The notes under the pieces are model-generated. The model worked only from the letters and a program-made list of their open reading frames with translations. It did not search any database and was not told the DNA's origin. Positions 1 to 11,938 of a DNA stretch of 64,000 bases are shown one piece after another (within the stretch, counting starts at the first letter, position 1; each line of letters starts with the position of its first letter). This DNA is from Streptomyces lincolnensis (lineage in GTDB: Bacteria; Actinomycetota; Actinomycetes; Streptomycetales; Streptomycetaceae), in contig NZ_JAIHON010000005.1 of assembly GCF_021173675.1 (NCBI RefSeq), positions 558,001-622,000 of the forward strand, given 5' to 3'. The translations under genes and the position numbers were made by a program.

Positions 1-2586
1 CCGTATGAGCTCGGGGTCCTGGTAGGCGGAGCCGTGGTGGGCGACCTTGAGCACATCGACCCCGCCCAGTCGCGGACCTGCCGGTGATCTCAACAGGGCC
101 TGCTGCGCCGGGGGTTCGAGATCCCCGAGCAGCAGGAACCGCAGCCCGCCCGACCGCACCAGCATCGCCACGCTGGCGTCGTTCGGCCCCTCCGGTACCG
201 GCGCGGGGCCCGCCGGCGGCCACACCACCTCCCAGGACAGCTCCCCGCTGCGCCGCCGCTCACCCGCCAAGGCGGACGTCACGGGGATGCGCTCGGCCGC
301 CGCCTGTCTCCGCACGAACTCGGCCTGGTCCGCGGGCTCTTCGAACCCGGTCGTCTCGATCGCCCCCACCGAACGCCCGCGCAGCACCCCGGGCAGCCCC
401 GCCACGTGGTCGGCGTGGAAGTGGGTCAGCACGACCAGCGGAATCCTGGTGATGCCGAGTGTGCGCAGACAGTGGTCGACGAGCTTCGGATCGGGCCCCG
501 CGTCCACGACCACCCCCGTGCCCTCCCCTGCCGCGAGGACCACCGCGTCGCCCTGGCCCACGTCGCACATGGCCAGCCGCCAGCCCGGCGGCGGCCAGCC
601 CGTGATCACTCGGGTGAGCGGCGGCGGCTGCACCATCACCAGCAGGAGCAGCAGCCCGCAGATCCCGCACAGCCAGGGATGCCCGAGCAGCCGGCGGCCC
701 ACCAGCAGGACGACCCCCGTGACGAGGCCGAGCAGGGCCGCCCCCGCCCAGGTGTCCGGCCAGTCCACTCCCCCGCCGGGCAGCGCCGCCCCGGTCCGGG
801 CGATCTCCGCGATCCACTCGGCGGGCCAACTCGCGCACCAGGCCACCCCCTTGGCCACCGGCATCACCACGGGCGCCGTCGCCAGCGCCGCGAAGCCCAG
901 CACGGTGGCCGGCGCGACCGCGAACTCCACCAACAGGTTGCACGGCACCGCCACCAGGCTCACCCGCGCCGACAACACGGCCACCACCGGCGCGCACAGA
1001 GCCTGCGCGGCCGCCGCCGCGGCCAAGGCCTCCGCAAGGCGCGGCGGCACCCGGCGCCGTCGCAGCGCGAGGCTCCACCGGGGCGCCAGCGTGAGCAGGG
1101 CGCCGGTGGCCAGCACCGAGAGCAGGAAGCCGTAACTCCTCGCCAGCCACGGGTCGTACAGCACCAGGAGCAGGACAGCCGTCGCCAGCGCCGGGATCAG
1201 CGACCTCCGGCGCCCCGTCGCGAGCGCGAGCAGCGCGACGCCTCCGCAGGCCGCGGCACGCAGCACACTCGGGTCGGGCCGGCACACCACGACGAATCCC
1301 AGCGTGAGCACGCCGCCGGCCACCGCCGTCCCCCGCAGCGACAGACCGACCCGGGGCGCGAGCCCCCGGCGCTCGATGTGCTGGGCCAGCCCGGGCGGCC
1401 CGATGAGCAGGGCCAGGATGATCGTGAGATTGCTGCCGGAGACGGCGAGCGTGTGCGCGAGGTCGGTCTCCTTGAACGCCTCGTCCAGTTCCGGAGTGAT
1501 CCGCACGGTGTCCCCGACGACCAGCCCCGGCAGCAACGCCCGGGCATCCTCCGACAACCCGTTCGTGGCCTCCCGCAGTCCCGCACGCAACCGCCCGGCG
1601 AACCGTTGCGCCCCCGTCGGCTCCCCCACCACCTCCGGTGCCGCCCGGCCCCGTACCCGCAGCACGGCGGCGACCCTGTCCCCTCCCACGGCGGCGGGCA
1701 CCAGCCGCGCGCTCACCCGCAGCCGCGTGGACGGCAACAACCCCAGCCAGGGCGAACGCCCCGGCCCCTCGGCCGTCGGGCGCGCACCCGACACCGCCGT
1801 CCCGCCCTCGGGCCGCCCCTGTCCGCCGCCGCTCCTGTCCCGGGCGTCGACGATCACCAGCACCGGCGTCCGCGTCGCCACCGTCCTCCCGTCCGCCCCC
1901 TCGACGCGTCGCACCTCGGCGTTGATCAGCACGGACGTCGGGGCCGCGTGGTTCCCGACGATCCGGGGCCGGGTGAGCCGAGGGTCCGAGGTCACCTCGA
2001 TCTCGACGGTCGCCGTGGCGTACTCCCGCGCCAGCACGGGCACCGGCCCTCGCCGCAGATCGGCCCCGTGCAGCCCGGCCGACACCGCCGCCGCCCCGAC
2101 ACACAGCAGCACGGCGGCCCCCGAGGCACGCACCCAGCCGCCCCGGGAGGACCGGGCTCCGGGCGCGGTGTCCCTCCCGGCGGCCACGGTCCCTCTCGTC
2201 GGAGCCGCCCGCACCCGCGAGGCCACGAGAAGAGCCCCGGCCACGACGAGACACCCGACCGCGAGCCAGGCCGTCCACCCCGGCGAAGCGCCCAGCGTCG
2301 ACGCGGCCGTCGCCCAGGCCGCCAGGGCCGGCGGCACGAGCCGAAGATCCGTCGGCCCCTCCTGCCGCGGGTGCGCCGACCCGAGCCGTCCCCCGGAACC
2401 GGCGTGGACGGCCGAGCGGGACCGGGACGGGGCCTGCCCGTGAGGCGCGGCCTGCCCATGAGCCGCGTCGGGCTCGGTGGGCGGGGCGGGCTCGGTGGGC
2501 GCGTCCCGCACGGGCAGTGCGTGCCTCACGGGCAGGGCGTCCCGCACGGGCAGCGCAGCGGCGGTGTGCCTCCCTGGCGCGCTCAT
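1..2586 (-). CDS. comEC: ComEC/Rec2 family DNA-uptake channel protein, 3' end beyond the window
   Basis: Multi-pass membrane protein of the ComEC/Rec2 family, which in competent bacteria carries single-stranded DNA across the membrane. 862 codons are visible and the gene runs off the left edge. The N-terminus has a long Pro/Arg-rich cytoplasmic stretch, then hydrophobic segments, then the competence core. The C-terminal part visible at about 600-1 is a metallo-beta-lactamase-like domain with DVGQGDA, the metal motif HFHADHVAG and VAHHGS, so the nuclease-like domain looks intact. The ATG overlaps the comEA stop as ATGA, so the two genes are translationally coupled. Streptomycetes are not known to be naturally competent, so the role in this genus is unknown. 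Family call is secure from motifs. Confidence 0.93.
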   Translation of the reverse strand, partial: MSAPGRHTAAALPVRDALPVRHALPVRDAPTEPAPPTEPDAAHGQAAPHGQAPSRSRSAVHAGSGGRLGSAHPRQEGPTDLRLVPPALAAWATAASTLGASPGWTAWLAVGCLVVAGALLVASRVRAAPTRGTVAAGRDTAPGARSSRGGWVRASGAAVLLCVGAAAVSAGLHGADLRRGPVPVLAREYATATVEIEVTSDPRLTRPRIVGNHAAPTSVLINAEVRRVEGADGRTVATRTPVLVIVDARDRSGGGQGRPEGGTAVSGARPTAEGPGRSPWLGLLPSTRLRVSARLVPAAVGGDRVAAVLRVRGRAAPEVVGEPTGAQRFAGRLRAGLREATNGLSEDARALLPGLVVGDTVRITPELDEAFKETDLAHTLAVSGSNLTIILALLIGPPGLAQHIERRGLAPRVGLSLRGTAVAGGVLTLGFVVVCRPDPSVLRAAACGGVALLALATGRRRSLIPALATAVLLLVLYDPWLARSYGFLLSVLATGALLTLAPRWSLALRRRRVPPRLAEALAAAAAAQALCAPVVAVLSARVSLVAVPCNLLVEFAVAPATVLGFAALATAPVVMPVAKGVAWCASWPAEWIAEIARTGAALPGGGVDWPDTWAGAALLGLVTGVVLLVGRRLLGHPWLCGICGLLLLLVMVQPPPLTRVITGWPPPGWRLAMCDVGQGDAVVLAAGEGTGVVVDAGPDPKLVDHCLRTLGITRIPLVVLTHFHADHVAGLPGVLRGRSVGAIETTGFEEPADQAEFVRRQAAAERIPVTSALAGERRRSGELSWEVVWPPAGPAPVPEGPNDASVAMLVRSGGLRFLLLGDLEPPAQQALLRSPAGPRLGGVDVLKVAHHGSAYQDPELIR

Positions 2587-3647
2587 GGCCGTACGAGATT
2601 CCGCAGATCGGCGAAGCGGCGGTCGCCGATGCCGTTGACCTCGCGCAACTCGTCCACCGAGCGGAAACCGCCGTGCTGCGTCCGGTAGTCGATGATGTGC
2701 TGGGCCAGTACGGGTCCGACGCCGGGAAGCGTGTCGAGCTGGTCCACGGTGGCCGTGTTGAGGGAGACAGGAGCCGTCGGCGCCAGGCCCGTCGCCGGGC
2801 CTCCCGAACCGCCCACGCCGGGTGCCGCCACGGCCGCAGGGCCGCCGACGACCACCTGCTCGCCGTCGACCAGGAAACGGGCGCGGTTGAGGCCGTCCGT
2901 GTTCGTGCCGGACTTCACGCCACCAGCCGCACGCAACGCGTCGGTGACCCGTGAACCGGCCGGAAGACGGTGAACCCCGGGCTCGCGGACCTTGCCGCTG
3001 ACGTCCACGACGATCTCCGCACCCGCCGTGCCCCCGGCACTCGGCGCGCCCGGCCCGCCCGGTGCCCCCACCGCACCCGCCGCCCCGCCCGGCGCCGCGT
3101 CCCCCTCGTGCCCCTTCTCCTCGTACGGCCGTACCGCCCGGACCACCTCGGGCGCGCTGACGGCCTCGGTCCGGCCACTCCAGAAGTGCTGCACGGCGAA
3201 CACGGCGGCGACCAGGAGCAGCACCGAGAGCGCGAGCACACCCCGCCGCTCCAGACCGCACCGCGTCTGAAGCCACACCGGCATCCGCTCCCGCAGCGCG
3301 AGCCCGACGGTCGGTCGCGGGCCGTGGCCGTGGCCGTGGCCCTCACCATCCGCCTCGTGACCGATTTCGTAGCCGATCCCGCTGTCGATCTCACTGCCGG
3401 CCTCACGGTCGACCGCGACACCCGGTTCGGCGAACAGCGCCTCCGCCCGCTGCCGAAGCTCCTCCGCCGACGCCTGCCGGCCCCGGTGCCGAACCCCGGA
3501 CCGCGGCCGCCCGCGAGACGGGCGCCCACGAGACGGTGACCGGTGATGGCGGGCCCGGCCGTCGGAGGCGGGCCCCCGTCCCGGACCACTGGTCGCGACG
3601 GCTGTACGTGAACGTGATCGAAGTGCCATGCGCCGAGGATCGGACAC
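2583..3647 (-). CDS. comEA: ComEA family helix-hairpin-helix DNA-binding protein
   Basis: 354-residue membrane-anchored DNA receptor of the ComEA type. A basic N-terminus is followed by one membrane segment near residue 140 (VLALSVLLLVAAVFAVQHFW), a Gly/Ala/Pro linker, a SLBB-like domain (IVVDVSGKVREPGVHRLPAG) and a C-terminal pair of HhH motifs (LPGVGPVLAQHI and VNGIGDRRFADL) that bind DNA non-specifically. The GTG at 3647 has a GAAGG element about 8 bases upstream, better than the ATG at 3629. The N-terminal half is unusually Arg/His/Gly-rich and contains a short Gly-His run. It lies directly upstream of comEC with a 4-base overlap. Confidence 0.93.
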   Translation of the reverse strand: MSDPRRMALRSRSRTAVATSGPGRGPASDGRARHHRSPSRGRPSRGRPRSGVRHRGRQASAEELRQRAEALFAEPGVAVDREAGSEIDSGIGYEIGHEADGEGHGHGHGPRPTVGLALRERMPVWLQTRCGLERRGVLALSVLLLVAAVFAVQHFWSGRTEAVSAPEVVRAVRPYEEKGHEGDAAPGGAAGAVGAPGGPGAPSAGGTAGAEIVVDVSGKVREPGVHRLPAGSRVTDALRAAGGVKSGTNTDGLNRARFLVDGEQVVVGGPAAVAAPGVGGSGGPATGLAPTAPVSLNTATVDQLDTLPGVGPVLAQHIIDYRTQHGGFRSVDELREVNGIGDRRFADLRNLVRP

Positions 3648-3789
3648 ATCGGCACCTTCGCGATGATCTTGGTCAATTCCCGGGGATTACCGCCCGGTTG
3701 TGGAAAACTCCGTCACCCTCACGAGTGATCGAGCTGGGTGAAAAGCCGCGTGGCCTTGGATGAGTCACCGAAACCATCGACCCCCGACC

Positions 3790-4635
3790 TCACCGCGGCG
3801 AGACCACAACCCCCAGCAATCCGGGCCCGGTATGCGCCCCGATCACCGCCCCCACCTCGCTCACATGCAGATCGGCCAGACCCGGCACCCGCGCCCGCAA
3901 CCGGTCCGCCAGGGCCGACGCCCGCTCCGGGGCCGCGAGATGGTGGACAGCGATGTCGACCTGCGCGCTGCCCGCCCGATCGGCCACGATCTCCTCAAGC
4001 CGGGCGATGGCCTTCGAGGCCGTCCGCACCTTCTCCAGCGGCTCGATCCGACCGCCGTCGAGTTGCAGCAGCGGTTTCACGGCGAGCGCGGAGCCGAACA
4101 GGGCCTGCGCGGCGCCGATCCGGCCACCGCGGCGCAGAAAGTCGAGGGTGTCGACGTAGAAGTAGGCGGAGGTCCCCGCGGCCCGTTTCTCCGCCGCCGT
4201 GACGGCCTCGTCCACCGTGCCGCCCGACTCCGCCGCCTCGGCCGCCGCGAGGGCGCAGAAGCCCAGGGCCATCGCGACCATCCCGGTGTCCACCACCCGT
4301 ACCGGCACCGGCGCCTCGCGCGCCGCCACGACCGCCGCGTCGTGGGTGCCGGAGAGTTCGGCGGACAGATGCAGGGAGACGATGCCGGTGGCGCCCGCCT
4401 CGGCGACCTTGCGATAGGTTTCCGCGAACAGTTGCGGACTGGGCCGCGAGGTGGTGACGGGCCGTCGCTTCTGAAGCGCCTGGGCCAGCGAACGGGTCGA
4501 GATCTCGGTGCCCTCGTCGAGCGCCTGGTCGCCGAGGACCACCGTCAGCGGCACCGCCGTGATCCCGTGGAGCTCCATCGTCCGCTGCGGCAGGTAGGCC
4601 GTTGAATCCGTGACGATCGCGACATGGCGGGACAT
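3790..4635 (-). CDS. DegV family fatty-acid-binding protein
   Basis: 281 residues, the normal DegV (FakB-like) length. DegV proteins bind a fatty acid and, in Firmicutes, present it to the kinase FakA. The N-terminal signature IVTDSTAYLP, the TSRPSPQLF loop and FYVDTLDFLRRGGRIG are all present. No DAK-domain fakA partner is in the window. No Shine-Dalgarno is visible; TAACCT lies 7 bases upstream of the ATG, a position that would give an almost leaderless transcript. The preceding 140 bases toward comEA hold no other gene. Confidence 0.92.
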   Translation of the reverse strand: MSRHVAIVTDSTAYLPQRTMELHGITAVPLTVVLGDQALDEGTEISTRSLAQALQKRRPVTTSRPSPQLFAETYRKVAEAGATGIVSLHLSAELSGTHDAAVVAAREAPVPVRVVDTGMVAMALGFCALAAAEAAESGGTVDEAVTAAEKRAAGTSAYFYVDTLDFLRRGGRIGAAQALFGSALAVKPLLQLDGGRIEPLEKVRTASKAIARLEEIVADRAGSAQVDIAVHHLAAPERASALADRLRARVPGLADLHVSEVGAVIGAHTGPGLLGVVVSPR

Positions 4636-4706
4636 GAGCTGGAGGTTACCTGGCGTAGCGTCCGGGCGGCAGCCCGGCCCCTCTCACCCGGGCACCTGTG
4701 TCCGGA

Positions 4707-5453
4707 TCACGTCGTGCTCTCGGGGCGGGGCTTCTTCTGCCAGGGATAGGTGGGTCGCGCGCTCGGCGGGGTGATGGCCGGCCGCGTGGGTTCTCCCGCC
4801 GGACGGGACTCGGTCGCCTCCGGCCAGATCTGCCGGTCCGTGACCGTGGCTCCGTCGGCGGCGGGGGCCTCCGGCCACGGGGGCGGCGGCGTGGTGGCCG
4901 TCGATTCCGTGGTCGTCCAGTGCCGCAGTGCTCCCGCCTCCATGTCGATCTGCGTGCTCAGGGAGTCCAGATCGTCCTCGGCGAACCGGCGGGCCCGGTC
5001 GCGGGCCGCCCAGCGCAGCGAGTCCGCCGACTTGGTGATGCGCTCGGTGCGCTCGCGCAGGCCGGGCAGCCGCTCCGTGAGGGTGGCGCGGTCGGGCTCG
5101 GACTCCAGGCGGCGCAGTTCGGCGTCCAGCTCGTGTCCGTGGGCGCTGAGGCGCTCGAAGAGCCCGAGGGACTCCTTGAGGGACTCGTCCTCGGCCACGC
5201 CCGCGTGCAGCGCGTCCTGGGTGGCGCGCATCGAGGTGCGCAGCTTCAGCCGCAGCTGGGCGATCTCGCCCGCCGGACCGAGCTGGGCGAAGGACTTGGC
5301 GCGCAGTGTGTGGTCCTCGACGGTGCGGCGGGCCTGGGTGATGGTGCGGTCCACCCCGCGCTTGGCGGCGCCGACCGCCTTCACCGTGGCGTAGGCGCCG
5401 AGCACCACCAGGAGCACGAAGAGCAGGGTGACTATGGCGATCACTGCTTCCAC
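4707..5453 (-). CDS. membrane-anchored coiled-coil protein of unknown function
   Basis: 248 residues from the GTG at 5453, chosen because GAGGAG sits 5 bases upstream; the open frame extends further up but without a start signal. One N-terminal membrane segment (VIAIVTLLFVLLVVLGAYAT) is followed by about 170 residues of charged, helical sequence likely to be coiled coil, then a Pro/Thr-rich tail ending in a Trp-Gln-Lys-Lys-Pro segment. No enzyme motif is seen. It lies downstream of leuS, separated by the leuS terminator. A weak hairpin (CCGGGC-4-GCCCGG, 4662-4677) follows the stop. Confidence 0.82.
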   Translation of the reverse strand: MEAVIAIVTLLFVLLVVLGAYATVKAVGAAKRGVDRTITQARRTVEDHTLRAKSFAQLGPAGEIAQLRLKLRTSMRATQDALHAGVAEDESLKESLGLFERLSAHGHELDAELRRLESEPDRATLTERLPGLRERTERITKSADSLRWAARDRARRFAEDDLDSLSTQIDMEAGALRHWTTTESTATTPPPPWPEAPAADGATVTDRQIWPEATESRPAGEPTRPAITPPSARPTYPWQKKPRPESTT

Positions 5454-5510
5454 GAACTCCTCCTCGAACCGGTCACGGCACGTTCCGCGCCGCTCTTCCA
5501 CGGTAAACGC

Positions 5511-5552
5511 AAAGGGCAGGCCCGGAGTTCCACCAGAACCCCGAACCTGCCC
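5511..5552 (-). terminator. intrinsic terminator of leuS
   Basis: On the minus strand GGGCAGG pairs with CCTGCCC around an inner imperfect helix (GTTC/GAAC), followed by TTTGCGTTT. It lies about 80 bases after the leuS stop codon. Confidence 0.6.
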
Positions 5553-5630
5553 GTAGGGGACCACCCCGAGACACCCGCCCCGGCCGTGCTCCCGGCGCCT
5601 ACGACGACGTGGGAGGACCCAGAACCGTGC

Positions 5631-8507
<2,877 letters not shown>

Positions 8508-8562
8508 GATCCTCAAAGCTCCATCGATCGTCTCTGCCAGCGGCTGTGACACTCGGGAAACG

Positions 8563-8587
8563 AAAAATCCCCTCGCACAGGAGGGGA
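8563..8587 (-). terminator. leuS attenuator: intrinsic terminator in the 5' leader
   Basis: On the minus strand TCCCCTC, loop CTGTGC, GAGGGGA is followed directly by five T residues. It lies 46 bases after the leader-peptide stop and 56 bases before the leuS ATG, in the same direction. Upstream, CCGACC/GGTCGG and GGCCGCGC/GCGCGGC can pair as alternative structures, and the second would reach the base of the terminator stem. Confidence 0.8.
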
Positions 8588-8632
8588 CGCCGCGCCGATG
8601 CCGACCTGCCGTTCACCGGCGGTCGGGACTGA

Positions 8633-8671
8633 TCAGCGCGGCCCGCTAAGCAGAAGGCGTACGGCACGCAT
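8633..8671 (-). CDS. leuS leader peptide MRAVRLLLSGPR
   Basis: A 12-codon frame, ATG to TGA, upstream of leuS. Residues 6-8 are three consecutive leucines encoded CTT CTG CTT; CTT is a seldom-used codon in streptomycetes. The position ahead of an intrinsic terminator and a leucyl-tRNA synthetase gene is what ribosome-mediated attenuation by Leu-tRNA supply predicts. There is no Shine-Dalgarno; a -10-like TACCCT lies exactly 6 bases before the ATG, so the transcript probably begins at or next to the start codon. Confidence 0.75.
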   Translation of the reverse strand: MRAVRLLLSGPR

Positions 8672-8677
8672 GGCGTT

Positions 8678-8683
8678 AGGGTA
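8678..8683 (-). promoter_or_regulatory. -10-like element for the leuS leader transcript
   Basis: TACCCT on the minus strand, separated from the leader-peptide ATG by 6 bases. No convincing -35 is seen. The geometry would give a leaderless RNA. Confidence 0.45.
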
Positions 8684-8956
8684 CCGCAGCCGTTGAGCAG
8701 GACGCGACGCGCTTACGTATGCCCTCTTGGCACCGGGTGCCGCCTCGCCACCGATGTCGAGTCACCACCGCCCGAGCCCGACAGGAGCTGAACCGAGGTC
8801 AATGATTACCCGGCGTAACAGCCACTAAGGGACATCACAACGGCCTCATTGTCGTTTGATAACAGCGCAATAACTCAAACCTCGTACCCATCGGTATGGC
8901 GCCACTTAGAGTGCGGCAGCGGGACCGCTTTCCCGAAACTGCTCGGAGTTGCCCCC

Positions 8957-10264
8957 ATGAACCCTCGTCGTAGTAACAGCTCGCCCTCCCCGTCAGGCCG
9001 GTCGGCCTATGGGGTGGCGTCGGCTGTCTTCCTGCTCCTCATACCCGTGTCCGTGCTGGTGGGAGGTGACAGGTTCCGTGACTTCCTGAACTTCGGCGCG
9101 GGCGTCCTGTCGCTCGTTTCGCTCAGTTGTTCGGTGATCTGGGGCCTGGTCGCCCAGGACCGGATCTTCCTGAACACCCGCCAACGGATCATCGGGCAGG
9201 CGGTGCACCGGACGACCGCCGTCGCCTCGATTGCGTTCCTGCTGCTGCACATCACCACCAAGATCGCGCTGGACCACACGTCGCTGATCGCCGCGCTGAT
9301 CCCGTTCTCACTCGGTGTCACCGGCACCGAGGGCCTGATCGGCCTCGGTTCGCTGGCCGGCCTGCTGATGATCTTCGTGGGCGTCACCGGCGCGCTGCGC
9401 AGCCGGTTCGCCTCCCCCGCCCCGGTGGCGGCCCGCTGGCGGGCCATGCACATGCTGGCCTACCCGGCCTGGTGCGCCGCGCTGATCCACGGTCTCTACG
9501 CGGGTCGCGCGGCCAAGCCGATCTTCGTGATCCTGTACGGCCTGGCGGTGCTCGGCGTCACCGCGGCCCTCGCCCTGCGCGCGGCCCCGCGCCCGTTCAA
9601 GCGCCGGGTCGCCGACCGGATCTCCGCCTTCCTGGGCAGCGAGGAGCGTTCGGGCCGTGAGGGCCTGGAGGAGAGCCGCGCCAGGATCGCCGAGTCGGGG
9701 CTGCCGGGCTACGAGAGGCAGGCACCGGGCGAGAGGCAGCTCCCGGGCTACGAGAAGCAGCGCTCGACCGGCTCCCAGCCCCGGGTGCCCTCGTACGACG
9801 CTCCCCTCGCGGCGCCGGAACCCGCGAACGGCTTCGCGGCCGCCTACCGGGCCGTCTCGACACCGCGCGCGCAGCAGCCCTACGCCGACCAGACCGCCCG
9901 TATGGACCTGCCGATGGACATGCAGCCCACCGAGGCCATCCCGCGCATGGACAACGGCGGCAGCACCTCGGGCAGCTGGCCGATCCCGTCCCCGCCGCCG
10001 GTCGGCGAGGCGCCCCCGTCCGCCTACGACCCGCTCCAGGACACCGGTTACAACATCCCGGCCTACGGCAGTCAGCCGGCGAACGGCTACGACGGCAGTG
10101 ACGTGTACGACACCGGTGAGACAAACACCCTCTACGGCACGTACAACCCGAACGACACGTACAACAGCGGTCCCGCCACTGAACCATCGCCCGGTCAGTC
10201 GTACGACTTCGACTCCCCGGGTTCGGGCGAACCTTGGAACACGCCTTCCGGAGGCTATAGGTGA
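8957..10264 (+). CDS. ferric-reductase-like b-type cytochrome membrane protein with a long disordered tail
   Basis: 435 residues from the ATG at 8957 (GGAG upstream). Residues about 15-210 form six or so membrane helices. Two helices each carry a His pair, H-x13-H (VHRTTAVASIAFLLLHIT) and H-x12-H (MHMLAYPAWCAALIHGL), the spacing of two b-haems in ferric-reductase/NADPH-oxidase domains. The last 200 residues are Gly/Pro/Ser/Tyr-rich and probably disordered and cytoplasmic. The stop overlaps the start of the next gene as GTGA, so this cytochrome is likely reduced by, or passes electrons to, the NuoF-ferredoxin protein. The substrate is unknown. Confidence 0.85.
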   Translation: MNPRRSNSSPSPSGRSAYGVASAVFLLLIPVSVLVGGDRFRDFLNFGAGVLSLVSLSCSVIWGLVAQDRIFLNTRQRIIGQAVHRTTAVASIAFLLLHITTKIALDHTSLIAALIPFSLGVTGTEGLIGLGSLAGLLMIFVGVTGALRSRFASPAPVAARWRAMHMLAYPAWCAALIHGLYAGRAAKPIFVILYGLAVLGVTAALALRAAPRPFKRRVADRISAFLGSEERSGREGLEESRARIAESGLPGYERQAPGERQLPGYEKQRSTGSQPRVPSYDAPLAAPEPANGFAAAYRAVSTPRAQQPYADQTARMDLPMDMQPTEAIPRMDNGGSTSGSWPIPSPPPVGEAPPSAYDPLQDTGYNIPAYGSQPANGYDGSDVYDTGETNTLYGTYNPNDTYNSGPATEPSPGQSYDFDSPGSGEPWNTPSGGYR

Positions 10265-11871
10265 ACGAGGCCCTGCCCGACGTCCCGGAAGTCCGCGTCG
10301 TCGGGCTTCCCCAGCTCACGTCGGGCTTCGACCTTGTCGAGAGACTTGACCTGCCCATGCACCTGAAGGTGCACGGGCCGCTCGAACCCATGGGCGGAGA
10401 GCAGCTCGCGCAGCTCTCCGAACGCATCAACCTCAAGGGCCGCGGCGGCGCGGGCTTCCCCTTCCACAAGAAGCTGCGCTCGGTCGCCGAGGCGGCGATC
10501 AAACGCGGCGTACGGCCGGTCGTCGTCGTCAACGGCAGTGAGGACGAACCGGCCTGCCGCAAGGACACGGTGCTCATCAACCGTGCCCCGCACCTCATCC
10601 TGGACGGCGCGCTGCTGTGCGCCGAGGCCCTGGGTGCCCGCACGCTCGTGGTGGGGGTCACCCGGGAGTCGACGCAGCGCTCCATGGAGGCCGCGCTCGC
10701 CGAACGCGGCCTCAGCAACGGCCGCCGATCCGCTCTACGCGCACGCGTGCAGCGCAATCCGGTCCGCATGGTCACCGGCGCCGCCGCGTCGCTGATCCGC
10801 TCCATCGACGGCGGCCCGGCGATCCCGCCCGGCCGCAAGGTCAGCGCCTCGCAGAACGGCGTCGGCGGCGCCCCCACCCTGCTGTCGAACGCCGAGACCT
10901 TCGCCCAGCTCGCGATCGCCGCCCGCATCGGCCCGGAGCGCTACGGCAACACCGGTCTGTACGACGAGCCGGGCACCGTCATGCTCACCGTCTCCGGCGC
11001 GGTGGCCCGCCCGATGGTGATCGAGGTCCCCACGGGCGTGCCGCTGCGCTACGTCCTCCAGCTCGCCGGTGCCCCGCCGGTCCCGCAGGGGGTGCTGACC
11101 GGCGGCTACCACGGCAAGTGGATCGACGCGGCGACGGTCAACGAGGCGATCGTCTCCCGCAACTCCCTGGACGCGGTGGGCGGCGCGCTCGGCGCCGGCG
11201 CGATCCTGCCGATCACTCAGGAGACCTGCCCGCTGGGCGAGTCGCTGCGCGTGGCGCAGTGGCTGGCCGAGGAGAGCGCGGGTCAGTGCGGCCCCTGCTA
11301 CCTCGGTCTGCCGGCCGCCGCGCGCGGCATGGAGGACATCATCAACGGCGGCGGTCCGGCCGCCCTGGAGGCCCTCAAGCAGGTCGCGAAGAACGTGAAG
11401 CGGCGCGGCGCCTGCTCGCACCCCGACGGCTCCGCGATGTTCCTGGAATCGACCATCAAGGCGTTCACGGACGACCTCGCCGCACATGTGCTCGGCAACG
11501 GCTGCGGGCGTCCCGTGGAGGGCGTTCTGCCGCTCTTCGAGGGCGGCAGGGCCCCGACGGGCATCCCCGGCGGCGCGGAGTCCGAGGAGAACGGTCCCAG
11601 CCGCCAGAAGATCTACGTCGACTGGACGCTCTGCCGGGGCCACGGCCTGTGCGCGGACATCCTCCCGGAGGTCTTCGAGCTCGGCGCCGACGGCTTCCCG
11701 ACCGTCGCGCAGGCCCAGGTGCCGCGCTACGCGGAGGCCAAGGCCCTGCGCGCGGTGCGCCGTTGCCCCGCGCTCGCCCTGCGCATCGAGGACCAGACGG
11801 AGCGGGCACCGTCGCGCAACAACCTGCCGGTCCTCTCCCAGGGCCGCGGCCGCCGCGCCCTGGGCCGCTGA
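10261..11871 (+). CDS. NuoF-like flavoprotein fused to a C-terminal ferredoxin
   Basis: 536 residues starting with GTG inside the preceding stop. Residues about 55-330 resemble the FMN/NADH-binding subunit of complex I (GRGGAGFPFHKK at 60-71, NGSEDEPACRKD) with a SLBB segment. An iron-sulfur region follows (GQCGPCYLG and later a Cys in RRGACSHPDG), as in the NuoF N3 cluster. After a linker, residues about 450-515 are a small ferredoxin with C-x5-C (CRGHGLC) and a later Cys-Pro, the 3Fe-4S pattern of actinobacterial P450 ferredoxins. It is not in a nuo operon. It is best read as a soluble electron-transfer partner of the membrane cytochrome encoded upstream. Confidence 0.87.
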   Translation: MNEALPDVPEVRVVGLPQLTSGFDLVERLDLPMHLKVHGPLEPMGGEQLAQLSERINLKGRGGAGFPFHKKLRSVAEAAIKRGVRPVVVVNGSEDEPACRKDTVLINRAPHLILDGALLCAEALGARTLVVGVTRESTQRSMEAALAERGLSNGRRSALRARVQRNPVRMVTGAAASLIRSIDGGPAIPPGRKVSASQNGVGGAPTLLSNAETFAQLAIAARIGPERYGNTGLYDEPGTVMLTVSGAVARPMVIEVPTGVPLRYVLQLAGAPPVPQGVLTGGYHGKWIDAATVNEAIVSRNSLDAVGGALGAGAILPITQETCPLGESLRVAQWLAEESAGQCGPCYLGLPAAARGMEDIINGGGPAALEALKQVAKNVKRRGACSHPDGSAMFLESTIKAFTDDLAAHVLGNGCGRPVEGVLPLFEGGRAPTGIPGGAESEENGPSRQKIYVDWTLCRGHGLCADILPEVFELGADGFPTVAQAQVPRYAEAKALRAVRRCPALALRIEDQTERAPSRNNLPVLSQGRGRRALGR

Positions 11872-11879
11872 GCACCCGG

Positions 11880-11905
11880 AGGGGCGGGCTCCAGGCCCGC
11901 CCCCC
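11880..11905 (+). terminator. G+C-rich hairpin after the NuoF-ferredoxin gene
   Basis: GGGGCGGGC and GCCCGCCCC pair across a 5-base loop starting 9 bases after the stop codon. There is no T-run, which is common for streptomycete terminators. Confidence 0.55.
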
Positions 11906-11938
11906 GGCGCGCATCTCCTCAACGCACAAGGCAACGCA

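Noticed and set aside
8563..8687. T-box riboswitch upstream of leuS
   Set aside because: No T-box consensus or long specifier stem; the short Leu-coding frame plus terminator explains the region better.
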